A stretch of DNA of 47,513 nt from positions 1 through 47,513 of the forward strand of contig CAMFKI010000026.1 in NCBI GenBank assembly GCA_945957365.1, read 5' to 3'. The notes under the pieces were generated by a model. That model was not told the origin of the DNA. It made no database searches and saw only the letters and a list, made by a program, of their open reading frames with translations. Positions 1-8,100 of the stretch are shown in pieces. The stretch's first letter is position 1. Each line of letters starts with the position of its first letter. This stretch comes from an uncultured Alphaproteobacteria bacterium (GTDB lineage: Bacteria > Pseudomonadota > Alphaproteobacteria > Rhizobiales > Aestuariivirgaceae). A program made the translations under genes and the position numbers.

Positions 1-91
1 AATAGAAGGACGTGCCGATCCAGGCGATGCCGGCGACCATGTGGCCCCAGCGGATCACGAAGTTCAGCCAGTCGGCGATGAATGGCTCCAA
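1..91 (-). CDS. puuD: Urate hydroxylase PuuD, N-terminal fragment (runs off left edge)
   Basis: Only the first 30 codons are in the window. The translation starts LEPFIADWLNFVIRWGHMVA and continues into GIAWIGTSFYF, which matches the first membrane segment of PuuD, the membrane-bound urate hydroxylase with a C-terminal cytochrome c domain. PuuD converts urate to 5-hydroxyisourate. I chose the TTG at 91-89 as start because a GAGGAG ribosome binding site lies about 10 bases upstream and this start gives the usual family N-terminus. It is the last visible gene of the purine operon, and the hydroxyisourate hydrolase at 9573-9920 would act on its product. The rest of the gene, including the heme domain, is not visible, so the call rests on a short match. 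Confidence 0.72.
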   Translation of the reverse strand, partial: MEPFIADWLNFVIRWGHMVAGIAWIGTSFY

Positions 92-114
92 GGTGTCGGT
101 GCTCCTCAAGAATA

Positions 115-145
115 CGCCTGCCGGGGATTGCTCCCGCGGCAGGCG
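115..145 (-). other. Intercistronic hairpin between the binding-protein gene and puuD
   Basis: Bases 115-123 (CGCCTGCCG) pair perfectly with 137-145, and the inner bases 124-127 pair with 132-135, with one bulged base at 136 and a 4-base loop. In the minus-strand transcript the hairpin lies just after the binding-protein stop codon and is followed by TATTCTT. It could be an attenuator or a block to 3' exonucleases that protects the upstream message. The tail is too poor in T for a confident terminator call. Confidence 0.55.
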
Positions 146-164
146 CTGGTGTCGTGGTCCGCGC

Positions 165-1232
165 TTACTGCGGCAGCTTGTCGTCGATGCCCTTGATGTA
201 ATAGTTCATGCCGAGCAGCTCGCCGTCGGGAAGCGGCTTGCCGGCCTCGCCGACCGTCGTGCCGTCCTGCTTGGTGATCGGTCCCATGAAGGGCTGCAGT
301 TCGCCCGACTTGATCTTGGCGACCGAGTCCTCGGCCATCTTCTTCACGTCGTCGGGCATGTTGGTGAAGGGCGCGAGCACGACCATATTGTCCTTCATGC
401 CGCCCCAGGTGTCTTCCGACTTCCAGGTGCCGTCGAGCACGTCCTGGACACGCTTGATGTAGTAGCTGTCCCAGTCGTCGGTGTTGGCGGTGAGCTGCGC
501 CTTGGGCGCGAACTTGATCATGTCGGACGACTGACCGAAGCCGAGCTTGCCCTGGTCCTGGGCCACCTGCAGCGCGGCGGTCGAGTCGGTGTGCTGGACG
601 ACGATGTCCGCACCCTGGCCGAACAGCACCTTGGCGGCGTCCGCTTCCTTGCCCGGATCATACCAGGAGTTCACCCAGATGATCTTGACCTTGAAATTGG
701 GGTTCACCGACTGGGCGCCGAGCATGAAGGAGTTGATGCCCATCACGACTTCCGGGATCGGGAAGGACACGATGTAGCCCGCCGTGCCGGTCTTCGACAT
801 CTTGGCGGCGATCTGGCCCATCACGTAACGGCCTTCGTAGAAGCGCGCGTTGTAGGTCGAGACGTTGTCGGCGCGCTTGTAGCCCGTCGCATGCTCGAAC
901 TTCACGTTCGGATACTTGGCGGCCACCTTGATGGTCGGGTCCATGAAGCCGAAGGAGGTGGTGAAGATGATCTTGCAGCCCTCGCGGGCGAAGCGCTCGA
1001 TGGCGCGCTCTGCGTCGGGGCCCTCGGCCACGTTCTCGAGGAAGGCGGTCTCGACCTTGTCGCCCAGCGCCTTCTCGACGGCCTTGCGGCCCTGGTCATG
1101 TTGGTAGGAATAGCCGAAGTCGCCGACCGGACCCACGTAGATCCAGCACGCCTTCAGCTTGTCCGCTGCCTGCGCGGCGCCGGCCGAGGCGCCGAGCGCC
1201 AGGGCCACCGCGATTGCCATCCATTTCTTCAT
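165..1232 (-). CDS. BMP-family ABC transporter substrate-binding protein (purine/nucleoside type)
   Basis: This 355-residue periplasmic binding protein is of the Bmp/PnrA family, which binds purine nucleosides or related compounds. The N-terminus MKKWMAIAVALALGASAG and the site AQA-AD are a Sec signal peptide without a lipobox Cys, so the protein should be free in the periplasm. The start at 1232 is preceded by GGAG at good spacing; an upstream in-frame ATG at 1259 would put an unnatural segment before the signal peptide. It follows the two permease genes after a 95-base gap containing a hairpin, and precedes puuD. The neighbouring xanthine dehydrogenase and urate genes point to purines such as xanthine, hypoxanthine or urate, but the ligand is inferred from context only. 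Confidence 0.9.
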   Translation of the reverse strand: MKKWMAIAVALALGASAGAAQAADKLKACWIYVGPVGDFGYSYQHDQGRKAVEKALGDKVETAFLENVAEGPDAERAIERFAREGCKIIFTTSFGFMDPTIKVAAKYPNVKFEHATGYKRADNVSTYNARFYEGRYVMGQIAAKMSKTGTAGYIVSFPIPEVVMGINSFMLGAQSVNPNFKVKIIWVNSWYDPGKEADAAKVLFGQGADIVVQHTDSTAALQVAQDQGKLGFGQSSDMIKFAPKAQLTANTDDWDSYYIKRVQDVLDGTWKSEDTWGGMKDNMVVLAPFTNMPDDVKKMAEDSVAKIKSGELQPFMGPITKQDGTTVGEAGKPLPDGELLGMNYYIKGIDDKLPQ

Positions 1233-1262
1233 GTATCTTGCTCCTTGTTCAAAACCCATTTC

Positions 1263-1304
1263 CCTGCAGCCGTTGTTCTGTTCGCTTGTGGTGCCGGCTG
1301 CAGG
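1263..1304 (-). other. Intercistronic hairpin upstream of the binding-protein gene
   Basis: CCTGCAGCCG at 1263-1272 and its exact complement CGGCTGCAGG at 1295-1304 form a 10-base-pair stem around a 22-base loop. It sits in the 95-base gap between the permease stop and the binding-protein start. No T tract follows in the direction of transcription, so processing or message stabilisation is more likely than termination. Confidence 0.5.
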
Positions 1305-1327
1305 CCGTCATCAAGCTTCTTCAAGGC

Positions 1328-2251
1328 CTAGCGGTCGGGCACGAAAGGCTGACCGAGGCAAGCCGGCGTATTGGCCCGCATCAGGGCCCGGTTGCCCGAG
1401 ATCACGACCAGCACGAGGATGGTCACGAGATAGGGCAGTGACGAGAGTAGCTGGGACGGGATGCCGATGCCATAAGCCTGCAGCGAAAATCCCATCACCG
1501 TGATGGTGCCGAAGAGATAGGCCCCGACCACGATCCGCCAGGGAAGCCAGGACGAGAAGACGACGAGCGCCAGCGCGATCCAGCCGCGCCCCGCCGTCAT
1601 GTTCTCCACCCATTGCGGCGTGTAGGCGAGCGAGAGATAGCCGCCGGCGAGGCCCGAGCAGGCGCCGCCGAACATGACGCAAAGATAGCGCACGCCCACC
1701 ACCGAATAGCCCAGTGCGTGGGCCGACTGGTGGCTGTCGCCCACCGCGCGGATGATGAGGCCGGCCTTGGTGCGGAACAGCGTGTAGGACACGCCCGCGA
1801 CGATGAGGAGCGAGAGATAGACCAGCAGGTCCTGGCCGAACAGGATGGGGCCGAGGAAGGGAATGTCGGAGAGGCCGGGAATGTGCAGCCGCTCGAGGTG
1901 GACGCCCGGTTGGCCCACGAAGCTTTCGCCCATGAGGCCGGATATCCCCAGCCCCAGCAGCGTGAGGGCGAGGCCGGTGGCCACCTCGTTCGACACCATG
2001 GTGAGGGTGAGGAAGCCGAAGAGCAGCGACAGCACCGCGCCCGCCGCGATGGCAGCCAGCACGCCGACGTAGGGGTTGCCGGTCATCAGCGCCGCGCCGA
2101 AACCCGACACCGCACCCACCGCCATCATGCCCTCGACACCGAGATTGAGGACGCCCGAGCGCTCCACCACCAGTTCGCCGATGGCGGCGAGCAGCAGCGG
2201 TGTCGATGCCGTGATGATGGTGAGGATGACGGAGAGGACCTGGTCGTTCAT
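1328..2251 (-). CDS. ABC transporter permease, NupQ-like (purine/nucleoside importer)
   Basis: This is a 307-residue inner-membrane permease of the BPD_transp_2 class with repeated hydrophobic segments throughout. The stretch VVERSGVLNLGVEGMMAVGA is the hallmark of the second permease of BMP-linked importers (NupQ/YufQ type). Its ATG overlaps the stop of the preceding permease by 4 bases (ATGA at 2251-2248), so the pair is probably translationally coupled. With the partner permease, the ATPase and the binding protein it makes a complete importer. The substrate is inferred from the purine-oxidation neighbours. Confidence 0.9.
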   Translation of the reverse strand: MNDQVLSVILTIITASTPLLLAAIGELVVERSGVLNLGVEGMMAVGAVSGFGAALMTGNPYVGVLAAIAAGAVLSLLFGFLTLTMVSNEVATGLALTLLGLGISGLMGESFVGQPGVHLERLHIPGLSDIPFLGPILFGQDLLVYLSLLIVAGVSYTLFRTKAGLIIRAVGDSHQSAHALGYSVVGVRYLCVMFGGACSGLAGGYLSLAYTPQWVENMTAGRGWIALALVVFSSWLPWRIVVGAYLFGTITVMGFSLQAYGIGIPSQLLSSLPYLVTILVLVVISGNRALMRANTPACLGQPFVPDR

Positions 2252-3354
2252 GCCTTGGCCTCCGCCAGCTTGGGCGTCGCGCGCAGGAACTTCAGGCGGT
2301 AGAGGATGAGGGAGTCGCAGGCCAGGATGTAGAACAGCAGGATGCCCTGGAAGACGCGCGCCGTCTTGTCCGAGATGCCGAGCGCCACCTGCGCGGATTC
2401 ACCGCCCAGATAGCTGATGGCCAGCGCGAAGGCCGCAACCAGCGCACCGATGGGGTTGAGGCGGCCGAGGAAGGCCACGATGATGGCGGTGAAGCCATAG
2501 CCGGGCGAGATGCCGGGCTGCAGCTGCCCCACCGTGCTCATCACCTCGCAGATGCCGGCAAGGCCCGCGAGGCCGCCCGAGAGGAGGAAGCAGAACCACA
2601 CCGTCCTTTCGCGCGAGAAGCCCGCGAAACGGCCGGCGCGCGGGGCGATGCCCTGCACCCGCAGCTCATAGCCCTTCAGCGTGCGGCCCATCATGAAAGC
2701 GAGCGCCACCACCGCGATGACGGCGAAGATGGCGCCGAGGTTGATGGAGACGGGGCCGATCGAATCCGGGATGATCTGGAATTGCGGCAGCACCTGCCAG
2801 TCCGAGAAGGCGATGGTCTTGGGGAAGTTGTAGCCCTTGGGATCGCGCCACGGCCCGCGCACCAGCCAGTCGAGCACGAACTGGATGACATAGACCAGCA
2901 TCAGGCTGGTCAGGATCTCGTTGGTGCCGAAGCGGTTCTTGAGGAAGGCGGGGATCGCCGCCCAGGCCATGCCCCCGATCACGCCCAGCGACAGCATCAG
3001 CACCAGCGTCAGCGGCGACTGGAACTCCGGGAAGAACACGGGAATGGCGGAGCCCAGGATGGCGCCGGCGGTGAGCTGGCCCTCGGCACCGATGTTCCAG
3101 ACATTGGCCATGTAGGAGACGGCGAGCCCGGCGCCGATCATGGCGAGCGGCGAGGCCTTGACGATCAGCTGCTCGATCGACCACGAGGTGGTCAGCGGCT
3201 CGACGAAGAACACGTAGAGGGCGGAGAACGGGTTCAGCCCGCGCAGCGCGAAGATGATGCCGCCGGTCACCAGCGTGAGCACGATGGCGATGACGGGCGA
3301 CAGGATCGCCATGCGCCCCGAGGCCTCCGCCCGCTTCTCAAGCACGAGCCGCAT
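2248..3354 (-). CDS. ABC transporter permease, NupP-like (purine/nucleoside importer)
   Basis: This 368-residue permease belongs to the same class and corresponds to the longer NupP/YufP-type subunit. It begins MRLVLEKRAEASGRMAILSP, followed by membrane segments; YMANVWNIGAEGQLTAGAI is the family signature. I chose the ATG at 3354 because AAGGAG lies about 8 bases upstream, inside the end of the ATPase gene, which this gene overlaps by 17 bases. A longer reading from 3390 would add an Arg-rich leader with no ribosome binding site. The tight overlap with the genes on both sides shows co-transcription. Confidence 0.9.
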   Translation of the reverse strand: MRLVLEKRAEASGRMAILSPVIAIVLTLVTGGIIFALRGLNPFSALYVFFVEPLTTSWSIEQLIVKASPLAMIGAGLAVSYMANVWNIGAEGQLTAGAILGSAIPVFFPEFQSPLTLVLMLSLGVIGGMAWAAIPAFLKNRFGTNEILTSLMLVYVIQFVLDWLVRGPWRDPKGYNFPKTIAFSDWQVLPQFQIIPDSIGPVSINLGAIFAVIAVVALAFMMGRTLKGYELRVQGIAPRAGRFAGFSRERTVWFCFLLSGGLAGLAGICEVMSTVGQLQPGISPGYGFTAIIVAFLGRLNPIGALVAAFALAISYLGGESAQVALGISDKTARVFQGILLFYILACDSLILYRLKFLRATPKLAEAKA

Positions 3355-4888
3355 GGGCCGTCTCCTTCGCTTCAGTCCCCCGGAGTTCATGGGCGCCGGC
3401 CATGAGCAGGCCGATCTTCTCCGAGGTCAGTTCGGATGCGGGATAGGCCTCCGACAATTCGCCGCGCGAGATGACGGCGATGCGGTCGGCAATCTCGAAG
3501 ATCTCGTCGAGGTCCTGGCTGATGACCAGAACGGCCGAGCCCTGGCGGGCGAGGTCGACGATGGCCTGGCGGATGGTGGCCGAGGCACCGGCATCGACAC
3601 CCCAGGTCGGCTGGTTGACGACGAGCACGCCGGGCCTGCGGTCGAGCTCCCGGCCGACCACGAACTTCTGCAGGTTGCCGCCCGACAGCGAACGCGCCTC
3701 GGGGTCGGGCTTGCCCTTGCGCACGTCATAGTCCTTGATGACGCGCTGGCTGACGCCCGAGGCGCCGCCGCTGCTCACCATGCCGGACTTGACCAGCGCC
3801 TCGTCCGAGGAATGCCTGGTCAGCACCACGTTCTGCGACAGCGTGAAGCCGGGCACCGCGCCATGGCCCAGCCGCTCCTCCGGCACGAAGGCGGCCCCGG
3901 CATTGCGCCGCGTGTTGACGCCATCATGGCCCATCGGCCTGCCGTCGATCACCAGCATGGAGGCGCTGGCGAGCGAACGCTCGCCCGAGACCGCGTCGAA
4001 GAGTTCCGACTGGCCGTTTCCGGCGACACCGGCGATCGCCACCACCTCGCCCGCCTTCACGTCGAGCGAGACGTTCCTGAGTTCGACGGAGAACGGACCA
4101 TCAGCGGGAAGCCTGAGGTGGTCGAGCTTGAGGCGGGTTATGCCCTGCACGTCACGGCTCGCGGCACGTACCACGTGGATGTCGCCGCCGACCATGAGCT
4201 TCGCCAGGCTCGCCGCCGTCTCCGTCTCCGGGTCGACATTGGCGACCACCTTGCCGTGGCGCAGGATGGTGACGTTGTGGCAGAGCCGCTTCACCTCCTC
4301 GAGGCGATGGCTGATGTAGATGACGGCACAACCTTCACCGGCCAGCCGCGCCAGCGTGACGAACAGCTGGTCCGCTTCCTGCGGGGTCAGCACGGCGGTG
4401 GGCTCGTCCATGATCAGGAGCTTCGGTTCCTGCAGCAGGCAGCGTACGATCTCGATGCGCTGGCGCTCGCCCACCGAAAGGTCGGCCACCACGGCGGTGG
4501 GCTCAAGCGGCAGGCCGTAATCGCGCGACACCCGCGTGATGCGTACGGACAGCTTCTTCATGTCGAAGGCGCCGGGCATGGCGAGCGCGATGTTCTCGGC
4601 CACCGTGAGCGCGTCGAACAGCGAGAAGTGCTGGAACACCATGCCGATGCCGAGCTTCCGCGCCGCGGCGGGGCTGGGAATGGTGACGGCGTTGCCCATC
4701 CAGCGGAACTCGCCGGAGCTGGGCTGCAGCGCGCCGTAGATCATTTTCACGAGGGTGGATTTTCCCGCGCCGTTCTCGCCGAGGAAGGCGTGGATCTCGC
4801 CCGGCTTCACCTTGAGAGTCACGTCGTCATTGGCCTTCAGCGTTCCGAAGACCTTGGTGACGTGGAGTGCCTCGAGCAGGTATTCCAT
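3338..4888 (-). CDS. ABC transporter ATP-binding protein, double cassette (NupO/YufO-like)
   Basis: This 516-residue ATPase carries two nucleotide-binding cassettes, as is usual for BMP-linked nucleoside importers and sugar importers. The first cassette has Walker A GENGAGKST near residue 37 and signature LSVGERQRIEIV, with LLIMDEPTAVL as Walker B. The second has a degenerate Walker A (GVAGNGQSELF) and signature LSGGNLQKFVVGRE. It starts 3 bases after the xdhC stop and overlaps the first permease gene. It should power purine or nucleoside import. The family also contains sugar importers, so the substrate rests on the adjoining BMP protein and Xdh genes. Confidence 0.92.
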   Translation of the reverse strand: MEYLLEALHVTKVFGTLKANDDVTLKVKPGEIHAFLGENGAGKSTLVKMIYGALQPSSGEFRWMGNAVTIPSPAAARKLGIGMVFQHFSLFDALTVAENIALAMPGAFDMKKLSVRITRVSRDYGLPLEPTAVVADLSVGERQRIEIVRCLLQEPKLLIMDEPTAVLTPQEADQLFVTLARLAGEGCAVIYISHRLEEVKRLCHNVTILRHGKVVANVDPETETAASLAKLMVGGDIHVVRAASRDVQGITRLKLDHLRLPADGPFSVELRNVSLDVKAGEVVAIAGVAGNGQSELFDAVSGERSLASASMLVIDGRPMGHDGVNTRRNAGAAFVPEERLGHGAVPGFTLSQNVVLTRHSSDEALVKSGMVSSGGASGVSQRVIKDYDVRKGKPDPEARSLSGGNLQKFVVGRELDRRPGVLVVNQPTWGVDAGASATIRQAIVDLARQGSAVLVISQDLDEIFEIADRIAVISRGELSEAYPASELTSEKIGLLMAGAHELRGTEAKETAHAARA

Positions 4889-4891
4889 TGA

Positions 4892-5794
4892 TCAGCCAGC
4901 GTTCCTTGCCGGCAGCATGCCGTGGGTTGCGGAACCTGACAATGCCTCATCGAGGGTTATAAGCTGTGCCGCGACCGAAACCGCAATCGCGGCGGGCAGC
5001 TTGGAGCGGATGCCGCCGATGCCGATGGGGCAGATCATCGCCGCCACCCGGGCGCTGTCCACGCCCGCGTCCCGCAGGCGGCGCTCGAAGCGCGCCCGCT
5101 TGGTGGCGCTGCCGATGACACCGACATGGGCGATGGCGGGGTTCCTGAGCGCCGCGTCGGCAATCTGGAGATCGAGCGCGTGGGAATGGCTCATGATGAA
5201 GGCGAGGCTGCCCTCGGGCGCTGACGCCACGACCTGCAGCGGATCGCCCGCAAAGCCCGTCACGTTCTGCGGCATGGCGCCGGGGAAGGCCTCCGGCCGG
5301 GGGTCGGCCCAGGTGACGTCGAAGGGCAGGGGTGCCAGCGACAGGATCAGCGCGCGGCCGACATGGCCGGCCCCGAACACGAGCACGGCACGGTGGCGGG
5401 CGCCGAAGTTTTCCACGATCCCCGGCAGCCGGTTGCTGAGGGTGAAGGGGCCGGCCGCCTCGCGCTCCGCCAGTGCACGGGCTTCCGCAAGGGATGAGGC
5501 ATCGAAGCATTCGATGGCGAGCGTCACCCGGCCGCCGCAGCACTGGCCGAGATCGGGACCCAGCGACTGGGTGAGCATCTTCACCTGGCGCGGTTGCCCG
5601 AGCAGGCGTTGCGCCTCGGCCAGCGCCTTCCACTCCAGCGTGCCGCCGCCGATGGTGCCGTGGAAGCCATCGCGGGTGACGAGCATGTGGGCCCCCTCCT
5701 CGCGCGGCACGGAGCCCTCCGCCTTGACGACGGAGACCAGGGCACAGGTGCCCTGGGCTTCCAGCGTGCTGGCGATCAGGCTCCAGACCTTCAT
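4892..5794 (-). CDS. xdhC: Xanthine dehydrogenase accessory protein XdhC
   Basis: XdhC binds molybdenum cofactor, supports its sulfuration and inserts it into XdhB. The 300-residue product has the N-terminal XdhC/CoxI domain with the CCGGRVTLAIE motif and a C-terminal Rossmann-like half beginning VLVFGAGHVGRAL. The ATG at 5794 shares one base with the xdhB stop (TGATG), which fixes the start; a longer frame running further into xdhB has no homologous leader. The order XdhA-XdhB-XdhC is the standard one, and the importer ATPase follows after 3 bases. Confidence 0.93.
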   Translation of the reverse strand: MKVWSLIASTLEAQGTCALVSVVKAEGSVPREEGAHMLVTRDGFHGTIGGGTLEWKALAEAQRLLGQPRQVKMLTQSLGPDLGQCCGGRVTLAIECFDASSLAEARALAEREAAGPFTLSNRLPGIVENFGARHRAVLVFGAGHVGRALILSLAPLPFDVTWADPRPEAFPGAMPQNVTGFAGDPLQVVASAPEGSLAFIMSHSHALDLQIADAALRNPAIAHVGVIGSATKRARFERRLRDAGVDSARVAAMICPIGIGGIRSKLPAAIAVSVAAQLITLDEALSGSATHGMLPARNAG

Positions 5795-8100
5795 CAGGCT
5801 ACTCCCTTCACGGCGCGGAGGATGGCTTCCGGCGTTGCCGGCGCATCGAGCTTCGGGATCTCGCCCGGCCGGCAGCTGGCCACCGCATCGAAGATCGCCG
5901 TCCACACGGAGATGCCCAGCATCAGGGGCGGTTCACCCACCGCCTTGGAACGGTAGATGGTGTCTTCCTTGTTGCCCCTGGATTCGAACAGCCTGACGCG
6001 GAAATCGGCGGGCACGTCCGAGGCGCAGGGAATCTTGTAGGTCGATGGCGCATGGGTGCGCAGGCGCCCCTGGTCGTCGAAGACCAGCTCCTCGGTGGTG
6101 AGCCAGCCCATGCCCTGCACGAAGCCGCCCTCCACCTGGCCAATGTCGAGGCCGGGGTTCAGCGAGCGTCCGACGTCGTGGAGGATGTCGACACGGTCGA
6201 CCTTCATCTCGCCCGTCAGCGTGTCGATCGTCACTTCCGAGCAGGCTGCGCCATAGGCGAAGTAGAAGAAGGGCCGCCCCTTGGCCTTGGGCCGGTCCCA
6301 GCTGATCTTCGGCGTGGCATAATAGCCGGTGGACGACAGCGAGATGCGCGCGATGTGGGCCTGGCGCGCCAGGTCGCCGAAGGGAATGGCGCGATTGCCG
6401 ATAAGCACGCGTCCATCCTCGAACCGGATGCGGCTCTTGGGAACCTTCCAGTGTTTCGCGGCGAAATCGACGAGCCGGCCCTTGATGGTGGCGGCCGCCG
6501 CCCTGGCCGCCATGCCGTTGAGGTCAGCGCCGGAAGAAGCGGCGGTGGCCGAGGTGTTGGGCACCTTGCCGGTCGTCGTCGCGGTGATGCGCACGTCGGC
6601 GGCGGCGATGCCGAACTCCTCCGCCACCACCTGCGCCACCTTGGTGTAAAGGCCCTGCCCCATCTCGGTGCCGCCGTGGTTCAAGTGAACCGAACCATCG
6701 GTATAGACATGCACGAGCGCACCCGCCTGGTTGAGGTGGGTGAGCGTGAAGGAGATGCCGAACTTGACCGGGGTCAGCGAGATGCCCTTCTTCAGCACCG
6801 GGCTTTTCGCATTGAAGGCCGCGATGGCCTTGCGCCGCGTGCGGTAGTCGGAGGAGGCCTCGAGCTGCTCGATGATGTCGAGCGCGATGTTGTCCTCGAC
6901 CTTCATGCCATAGGGCGTGGTGTCGCGCTTGTCCGTATACAGATTGACCTTGCGCACGTCGAGCGGGTCCTGACCCGTCTTCAGCGCGATCACCTCCATC
7001 AGCCGCTCGGCGAAGAGCATGCCCTGCGGGCCGCCGAAGCCGCGGAAGGCGGTGTTGGAGACGGTGTTGGTGCGCAGGCGCCGCGTGGCGATGCGGGCGG
7101 CGGGATAGAAATAGGCATTGTCCGCATGGAACATGGTGCGGTCGCAGATGGCATTCGACAGGTCCGCCGAATAACCGCAGCGGGCGAGGAAATCGACGTC
7201 CACCGCCACGACCCGACCTCTGGCATCGAAGCCCGCCTTGTAGTCAACGCGGAAGTCATGGCGCTTGCCGGTCAGCATCATGTCCTCGTCGCGGTCGAGG
7301 CGGCACTTGGCGGGCCTGCCCGTCAGCCGCGCGGCGAGTGTGGCGAGGCAGGCCCACTGCGCCGCCTGGCTTTCCTTGCCGCCGAAGGCGCCGCCCATGC
7401 GGCGGCATTCGACTGTCACCATGGCAGCCGGCAGGTGCAGCATGTGCGCGATAAGGAACTGCACTTCGGAGGGGTGCTGCGTGGAGCAATGCACCGTCAC
7501 CGCGCCATGCTCCTCCGGCACGGCGAGGCTCACCTGGCCCTCGAGATAGAAATGCTCCTGCCCGCCGATGCGGAAGCTTTCGGAGACGGAGTGGCGCGCC
7601 GCTGAAATTGCCTTGGCCGCATCGCGCCGCACGAACTGGTAGGGCTCGCCCACGTCGCCCGTCTTCGTGGCGAGCGCATCCTCGACGGTGACGGCGGCCC
7701 TCTCCGCCGCGACCTCGATCTTCGCCAGCCTTGCGGCGCGGCGGGCGGCCTCGCGGGAGTCCGCGACCACGGCGAAAACCACCTGGCCGTGGAACATGAT
7801 GCGGCCATCGGCGAGGATCGGGTCACCGCCGAACACCGGCGCATAATCGTTGAGGCCGGGGATGTCCTTCGCCGTCAGCACACGGATCACGCCGGGTGCT
7901 GCCGCGACGGCCGAGAGGTCGCACCTGGTGATTTTGCCGTGGGCGCCGTCCTTCGCATAGCCCGGGTAAACATGGACGAGGCCTTCGGGCTCGCGCATGT
8001 CGTCGATGTAGGTGGCGGAGCCCTGCACGTGAAGCGGCGCGCTGTCATGCGCGAGAGTCTTGCCGACCGTCCTGGTCTCGAGGATGCGGCGGTCGGCCAT
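5794..8100 (-). CDS. xdhB: Xanthine dehydrogenase, molybdopterin-binding subunit XdhB
   Basis: This is the 768-residue large subunit that oxidises hypoxanthine to xanthine and urate at a molybdenum centre. It has the N-terminal aldehyde-oxidase/xanthine-dehydrogenase a/b hammerhead domain (VGKTLAHDSAPLHVQG, TAKDIPG) and the Moco-binding domains with GGAFGGKESQ, TAFRGFGGPQG and HGGTEMGQGLYTKV. The KAVGEPPLMLG segment near the C-terminus carries the conserved catalytic Glu. The ATG at 8100 overlaps the xdhA stop by one base; a GTG directly before it is also in frame. All key motifs look intact. Confidence 0.95.
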   Translation of the reverse strand: MADRRILETRTVGKTLAHDSAPLHVQGSATYIDDMREPEGLVHVYPGYAKDGAHGKITRCDLSAVAAAPGVIRVLTAKDIPGLNDYAPVFGGDPILADGRIMFHGQVVFAVVADSREAARRAARLAKIEVAAERAAVTVEDALATKTGDVGEPYQFVRRDAAKAISAARHSVSESFRIGGQEHFYLEGQVSLAVPEEHGAVTVHCSTQHPSEVQFLIAHMLHLPAAMVTVECRRMGGAFGGKESQAAQWACLATLAARLTGRPAKCRLDRDEDMMLTGKRHDFRVDYKAGFDARGRVVAVDVDFLARCGYSADLSNAICDRTMFHADNAYFYPAARIATRRLRTNTVSNTAFRGFGGPQGMLFAERLMEVIALKTGQDPLDVRKVNLYTDKRDTTPYGMKVEDNIALDIIEQLEASSDYRTRRKAIAAFNAKSPVLKKGISLTPVKFGISFTLTHLNQAGALVHVYTDGSVHLNHGGTEMGQGLYTKVAQVVAEEFGIAAADVRITATTTGKVPNTSATAASSGADLNGMAARAAAATIKGRLVDFAAKHWKVPKSRIRFEDGRVLIGNRAIPFGDLARQAHIARISLSSTGYYATPKISWDRPKAKGRPFFYFAYGAACSEVTIDTLTGEMKVDRVDILHDVGRSLNPGLDIGQVEGGFVQGMGWLTTEELVFDDQGRLRTHAPSTYKIPCASDVPADFRVRLFESRGNKEDTIYRSKAVGEPPLMLGISVWTAIFDAVASCRPGEIPKLDAPATPEAILRAVKGVA

